Shown here: one piece after another, positions 60,095 through 64,000 of the stretch | Layout of the letters: each line of letters begins with the position of its first letter | How positions within the stretch are numbered: the stretch's first letter is position 1 | Origin: Roseiarcus sp963832305 | GTDB lineage: Bacteria > Pseudomonadota > Alphaproteobacteria > Rhizobiales > Beijerinckiaceae | Length of the DNA: 64,000 nucleotides | Reading direction: 5' to 3' | NCBI GenBank assembly: GCA_963832305.1 | Contig: CAWHTU010000021.1 | Location: 1 to 64,000, forward strand | Program-made: the position numbers and the translations under genes | The notes under the pieces: model-generated | Databases searched by the model: none | What the model was told of the DNA's origin: nothing | Seen by the model: the letters and a program-made list of their open reading frames with translations, nothing else

Positions 60095-60985
60095 ATGGCG
60101 ATCAAACCAAATTACCAGAAAGATTCGGAAGTCGTAGCCGTTTCGTCGTCGAAAGACCCGATCGAGCAGCAGATTCTGGCGGCCGGGAACCTGAGCGAGG
60201 CTCAGGTGGAGGCGATACGCGGATTTCAGCGCCGCAAGGGGCTTACGTTTGGAGAAGCTGCGATCGCGCTCGGCCTGGTGCGGCGAGACAGCCTGTTTCT
60301 GGCGCTATCGAAACGTTACAACTACCCGGTACTCAACTTCGGCGTCGATGAAGCCCGCTTTTCGCGCGAACTCGTCGTCGGCTACCAGCCCTTCAGCACT
60401 GCCGCGGAATCGTTCCGTTCCGTTCGTTCCGCGCTTGCGACAGGCCCCCTCTCGCAGGGCAAGAACGCCTTCGCGGTCATCGGTCCGCACGCCCGCGTCG
60501 GGGTCACATATTTCGCTGCGAATCTCGCGCTCTCTTTCGCGCAAATGGCCGTTCCGACGCTCCTGGTCGACGCCAACCTGAGAAAGCCCAGGCTTGCCTC
60601 GCTCTTTGGCGTGGATCCGAAGACCGAGGGGCTGGTCGAGGCGCTGACCCATGGCGATTCCGAATTGCCTCCAGTCACCCTCGATATCGTGCCGGGCTTG
60701 TCGCTTCTCATCGCCGGCGCAACGGCGCCGCATCCGCAGGAGCTGTTAAGCTCGAAGGAGTTCTTGACCCTGTCGCAAAACGCCCAGCGCAATTACGGCG
60801 TCGTGATCTACGACACTCCGCCCGCGCTCGAGAGCTCCGACGCCTTCGTCGTTGCGTCTCGCGTCGGCGCGGCGATCGTCGCCGCGCGGCGGCACCGGAC
60901 GAAAACGAGAGACATCAGCAAGATCTCGAAGGCGCTGGAGGGCTTCCAGTGCGATATCGCGGGCACGGTCCTCGCGGGCTTCTGA
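60095..60985 (+). CDS. EPS kinase-like (CpsD/CapB-type) protein with GspE-N-like domain
   Basis: 296 residues. Residues 22-83 resemble the GspE/MshE N-terminal domain (LSEAQVEAIRGFQRRKGLTFGEAAIALGLV). The rest is a BY-kinase-type P-loop domain, but its Walker A region (VIGPHARVGVTYFAANLA, about 128-145) lacks the GK(S/T) lysine; Walker A' (LLVDANLRKP) and YDTPPALESSD are kept. Related EpsG-type proteins also have altered P-loops, so it may be a non-catalytic ATP-binding partner for the Wzz-type protein upstream. No Tyr cluster at the C-terminus was seen. Confidence 0.8.
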   Translation: MAIKPNYQKDSEVVAVSSSKDPIEQQILAAGNLSEAQVEAIRGFQRRKGLTFGEAAIALGLVRRDSLFLALSKRYNYPVLNFGVDEARFSRELVVGYQPFSTAAESFRSVRSALATGPLSQGKNAFAVIGPHARVGVTYFAANLALSFAQMAVPTLLVDANLRKPRLASLFGVDPKTEGLVEALTHGDSELPPVTLDIVPGLSLLIAGATAPHPQELLSSKEFLTLSQNAQRNYGVVIYDTPPALESSDAFVVASRVGAAIVAARRHRTKTRDISKISKALEGFQCDIAGTVLAGF

Positions 60986-61117
60986 GGGCCGGATCCCGTC
61001 TTTGGGCAATTCCGCAGCTTGGCTTCGGGACCGAAGCGTCTCCCAAGGAACGCGGCGGATATAGGTCCCGCATGTTGCGCGGTCGGGCCGGAGATTGGCT
61101 CCGTGATGGGCGCACGA

Positions 61118-61405
61118 CTATCTCGCCAGCTTGCGCAAATAATCCCAAGTATAGAGGCCCGTATCGTGCCCATCGTTGAAGATGATCTTGACGGCGTAGT
61201 TGCCGATGGGCTCGATCCCGACGATGGCGACATTCTCCTTGCCGGTCACCGTCTTCTTCTGGTTCGGCGAATGGCCCTGCACTTCCGCGCTCGGGCTTTC
61301 GACCCGTAGCCGTTCGGCGGTCAGGCGAATCGCGCGGCCGTCGTCGAAGGCGACCTCGAGGACGCGCCCTCTGTCCATCGCCGTAATGTCGGTCGGCCAG
61401 GGCAT
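61118..61405 (-). CDS. DUF971 (GBBH-like N-terminal) domain protein
   Basis: 95 residues. It matches the DUF971 domain found at the N-terminus of gamma-butyrobetaine hydroxylase: VLEVAFDDGRAIRLTAERLRVESPSAEVQGH, then VAIVGIEPIGNYAVKIIFNDGHDTGLYTWDYLRKL. Genes for this domain frequently sit next to mrp/apbC, suggesting an Fe-S-cluster-linked role. It starts 19 bases after apbC ends, same strand, so co-transcribed with it. The conserved start is the ATG at 61405. Confidence 0.88.
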   Translation of the reverse strand: MPWPTDITAMDRGRVLEVAFDDGRAIRLTAERLRVESPSAEVQGHSPNQKKTVTGKENVAIVGIEPIGNYAVKIIFNDGHDTGLYTWDYLRKLAR

Positions 61406-61424
61406 CGCGGGCTTGGTCCCTTCG

Positions 61425-62555
61425 CTAAAGGACGCGGATGCGTGGCGCGGGCTTGGCGCCTGGCGCGCCGACCGCGAGCGTGTCGGCCACGCGTCTTGCG
61501 ATGTCGAGCAGGGCGTTCGCGTGAGAGCTTTCCGGCATGCTGGCGACGACGGGCCGGCCGTCATCGGAATTGGCGCGGATGGCGATGTCGAGCGGCACTT
61601 CGCCGAGGAACGGGACGCCGAGCTTCTCGGCCTCCTTGCGGGCGCCCCCGTGGGAGAACACGTCCGTCCGCTCCCCGCAGTGCGGACACAGGAAGTAGCT
61701 CATGTTCTCGACCACGCCGATGAGCGGCACCTTGACCTGGCCGAACATCGCAATGCCGCGCCTCGCGTCGATCAACGCTAGGTCCTGCGGCGTCGAGACG
61801 ATCACGGCGCCGGCAAGGGGCACGTTCTGGGCCATCGTGAGCTGGGTGTCGCCGGTGCCCGGCGGCATGTCGACGACGAGCACGTCGAGTTCGCCCCACA
61901 CGACCTCGCGCAGGAGCTGGTTCAAGGCCGACATCACCATCGGGCCGCGCCAGATGACCGGGGCTCCCTCCTCGATCAGGAACCCGATCGACATGATCTT
62001 CACCCCGCAACTCTCCAGCGGAACGAGTTTCTGCCCGTCAGGCGCAAGGCTTGGCTTGGCGCCGATCCCGAACAGCTTGGGCATCGACGGCCCGTAGAGG
62101 TCGGCGTCCAGGACTCCGACCTTAAGCCCGAGCTTCGCGAGGCCGACGGCCAGGTTGCAGGCGATGGTCGACTTGCCGACCCCGCCCTTGCCGGAGGCGA
62201 CCGCAATCACGTGCTTGACGCCAGGCAGCGGTTCGCTCGATCGGCCGTGCCGGCGTTGCGGCGCATCCGTTTGATGACCATGTGCCGGGGAGCCGCCGGC
62301 GGCGGCGCGCATGGACTCCGCCGTGAGTGTGACGACCGCGCCGGCGACGCCGGAAATCGCCCTGATCGCGGCCTCGGCCCCGGCGCGCATTGGCTCCATC
62401 GCCTTCGCCTTCGCCGGATCGATGGCGATGGCGACGAAGACCTTGCTGTCGCGGATAGTCACGCCGGTGATCGCGCCCGAGTCGGGCAGGGACGCGCGCC
62501 CGTCGGGACCGGGAACCGCCGCTAGCGCCGCCATCACCTCGTCGCGCGAGACCAT
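61425..62555 (-). CDS. apbC: Mrp/ApbC family Fe-S cluster carrier ATPase
   Basis: 376 residues. An N-terminal MIP18/DUF59-like domain (to about residue 85) precedes a P-loop ATPase with the deviant Walker A SGKGGVGKST (121-130), DADLYGPSMP, and VVDMPPGTGDTQLT. The CPHC pair (in YFLCPHCGER) bridges a 4Fe-4S cluster between subunits. It delivers Fe-S clusters to apoproteins in the cytosol. The ATG at 62555 is used. Located between cysG and the DUF971 gene, all on the minus strand. Confidence 0.93.
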   Translation of the reverse strand: MVSRDEVMAALAAVPGPDGRASLPDSGAITGVTIRDSKVFVAIAIDPAKAKAMEPMRAGAEAAIRAISGVAGAVVTLTAESMRAAAGGSPAHGHQTDAPQRRHGRSSEPLPGVKHVIAVASGKGGVGKSTIACNLAVGLAKLGLKVGVLDADLYGPSMPKLFGIGAKPSLAPDGQKLVPLESCGVKIMSIGFLIEEGAPVIWRGPMVMSALNQLLREVVWGELDVLVVDMPPGTGDTQLTMAQNVPLAGAVIVSTPQDLALIDARRGIAMFGQVKVPLIGVVENMSYFLCPHCGERTDVFSHGGARKEAEKLGVPFLGEVPLDIAIRANSDDGRPVVASMPESSHANALLDIARRVADTLAVGAPGAKPAPRIRVL

Positions 62556-62560
62556 CGTTA

Positions 62561-64000
62561 TCAATCCTTTTCGCTTGGCGCGGACGAAAGGTCGCCGGCG
62601 GCGGAACGGCGCGGCTGCGCCTGCGGCCGCCAATCGAGCTTGTCGCGCAAGCTGACGACTGTCCCGATGATGATGATCGCCGGTCCGCTCAATTTCGCCG
62701 CGCGCGTTTTCGCGGCCAGCGTTCCAAGGGTGCCGACAACGACGCGCTGCGCTGCGCGGGTCGCGTTGTCGACGATCGCCGCCGGCAAGTCCGTGTCCGC
62801 GCCGTGAGAAATCAATTCACTCGTCAGCGCCTCCAGATTGCGCAGCCCCATATAGATCGCAAGCGTCTGCCGCGGTTGCAAGAGCGCCCCCCAGTCGAGT
62901 GCGATCTTGCCATCCTTGCCGTGGCCGGTCACGAACACACAGGACTGGGCGTGGTCACGATGGGTGAGAGGAATACCGGCATAAGCAGCGGCCCCGATCG
63001 CGGCGGTCACGCCCGGACAGACCTGAAAGGGAATCCCCTCTGCGGCCAAGGCTTCGATTTCCTCGCCCCCGCGGCCGAACATGAACGGATCGCCGCCCTT
63101 CAGGCGCAGTACGCGTTTGCCTTGCTTTGCGAGCTTGACCAAGAGCGCGCTGATCTCGGCCTGGGGCAATTCGTGATCGTCGGGCTGCTTGCCGACATAG
63201 ATGCGCTCGGCCTCCCGCCTGACCAGGTTCATTGCGCCTTCGTCGGTCAGCCGGTCGTAGAGCACGACATCGGCCTTCTGCATCAGGCGAAGGGCGCGGA
63301 AGGTCATGAGATCGGGATCGCCCGGCCCCGCGCCGACCAGATAGACCTCGCCGCGAGGCGCCCCTGCACCCTCCTCGGCTGCGCGTTCGATTGCGCGGGC
63401 AAGTTCGGCGTCCGCAGCGCGATCGTCGCCCGATAGCGCCCGTTCGCCGATCGGTCCCTCGAGGACGGCCTCCCAGAACCGGCGGCGCATGATCGGTGAG
63501 GGAATGGCCTTCGCGACCGCATCGCGGAACCCGCCCGTCAGCCGCGCCAGGCGGCCGTAAGCGGCCGGGATCAGGCTTTCGAGGCGAGCTTTAAGCATCC
63601 GGCCCAGAATCGGCGAGGCGCCGCCGGTCGATATCGCGATGACGAGCGGGTTTCGATCGACGATCGAGGGCATGATGAAGTCGCAGAGCAGCGGCCGGTC
63701 GGCGACGTTGACCAGCGCGCCGGCGCTCTTTGCCGCCGCCCGCGCATCGGCCGCGAACTGCGCGTCGTCGGTCGCCACGAAGCACAGCGCCGAGCCCTCG
63801 AAGTCTTTCGGCTCAGGATTGCGGGCCACGTGCCGGAAGTTCGGCTGGTCGAGAAGTTCGCGGAAATCCTCGCTAAGGGCGCTCGCGAACGTGGTCACGC
63901 GAGCGCCGGCCTTGCTGAGCGCTTCCGCCCGCCGCGCCGCTACGACCCCGCCGCCGACAACCACCGCCGGCCGGCCCGTGAGTTCGAGAAAGATCGGCAG
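62561..64000 (-). CDS. cysG: Siroheme synthase CysG, 5' end beyond the window
   Basis: The visible 479 residues include the NAD-binding dehydrogenase/ferrochelatase domain (LTGRPAVVVGGGVVAARRAEAL, ATDDAQFAADARAAAKSAGALVNVAD, AISTGGASPILGRM) and the uroporphyrinogen-III methyltransferase domain (VYLVGAGPGDPDLMTFRALRLM, VLRLKGGDPFMFGRGGEE, GIPLTHRDHAQSCVFVTGH). The trifunctional enzyme makes siroheme for sulfite and nitrite reductases. The frame is still open at position 64000, so the first few residues are missing. Ends 5 bases before apbC. Confidence 0.93.
   Translation of the reverse strand: MPIFLELTGRPAVVVGGGVVAARRAEALSKAGARVTTFASALSEDFRELLDQPNFRHVARNPEPKDFEGSALCFVATDDAQFAADARAAAKSAGALVNVADRPLLCDFIMPSIVDRNPLVIAISTGGASPILGRMLKARLESLIPAAYGRLARLTGGFRDAVAKAIPSPIMRRRFWEAVLEGPIGERALSGDDRAADAELARAIERAAEEGAGAPRGEVYLVGAGPGDPDLMTFRALRLMQKADVVLYDRLTDEGAMNLVRREAERIYVGKQPDDHELPQAEISALLVKLAKQGKRVLRLKGGDPFMFGRGGEEIEALAAEGIPFQVCPGVTAAIGAAAYAGIPLTHRDHAQSCVFVTGHGKDGKIALDWGALLQPRQTLAIYMGLRNLEALTSELISHGADTDLPAAIVDNATRAAQRVVVGTLGTLAAKTRAAKLSGPAIIIIGTVVSLRDKLDWRPQAQPRRSAAGDLSSAPSEKD

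Noticed and set aside
1..64000. tRNA, rRNA or riboswitch genes
   Set aside because: No T-loop/acceptor pattern or known riboswitch core was recognised by eye in any intergenic region.

Overview
The window is GC-rich, densely coded DNA from an alphaproteobacterium. An origin in Hyphomicrobiales (Rhizobiales) is my inference. It rests on paired F0 subunits b and b' in an atpI-atpB-atpE-atpF'-atpF cluster, an MbfA-type membrane ferritin, a 1-aminocyclopropane-1-carboxylate (ACC) deaminase, and an EPS kinase with a GspE-type N-terminal domain. No tRNA, rRNA, CRISPR array or intact transposase was seen.

Layout. 1-4422: urea ABC transporter urtBCDE, with two strong hairpins in front of urtB; urtA is presumably just off the left edge. 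4463-9173: a ParE/RelE-type toxin-antitoxin pair, a methyltransferase, a small secreted protein, an SDR/LysR divergent pair (LysR frameshifted) and a frameshifted class III cyclase. 9296-12650: a sedolisin peptidase lying between a 53-bp remnant of the acdS 3' end and the complete acdS gene. 12907-14735: two VOC proteins, a MarR regulator with an in-frame amber codon, and a DUF1398 protein whose start region is a 14-bp tandem repeat. 15005-24069: a 21-bp x5 tandem repeat, a ClpP-fold periplasmic protein, EcsC, UppP, a DsbA-like protein, DnaB, a nitronate monooxygenase-like protein, RlmJ, and RNase T2 with a secreted partner. 24214-26880: the F0 ATP synthase cluster. 27013-30312: DUF1345, hisS (frameshifted, with a Gly-rich insert) and a second ClpP-fold protein. 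30673-39823: a tannase-type esterase, a cyanuric-acid-hydrolase-type enzyme, MbfA, ProB, a ClC channel and a feruloyl-CoA synthase. 40200-41873: an AT-rich island with one interrupted gene carrying a HEPN-type motif. 41914-44755: an ArsR-SRPBCC-DUF899-DUF899-membrane protein operon with two perfect operators. 44768-47439: a crotonase and an adenylate cyclase-TPR protein. 47564-55941: a sarcosine oxidase operon (soxBDAG) with an embedded monooxygenase, a TetR regulator and a dimethylglycine-dehydrogenase-like enzyme. 56365-60985: an exopolysaccharide export module. 61118-64000: DUF971, Mrp/ApbC and the 3' part of cysG.

How the genes fit together. The sox operon would demethylate dimethylglycine and sarcosine to glycine. 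The tannase-type esterase and the feruloyl-CoA synthase suggest use of plant phenolic esters. The EPS genes form an export/co-polymerase module without glycosyltransferases in view. Urea uptake and the s-triazine-type ring hydrolase both concern nitrogen, but they are 28 kb apart.

Two caveats. Five genes (LysR, cyclase, MarR, hisS, HEPN gene) are interrupted by single-base shifts or stop codons. Because hisS is essential, at least some of these interruptions are probably sequence errors. The best candidate for something undescribed is the AT-rich HEPN-motif gene at 40384-41873. The acdS repeat around the sedolisin gene and the repeat/operator architecture of the MarR and ArsR operons come next.
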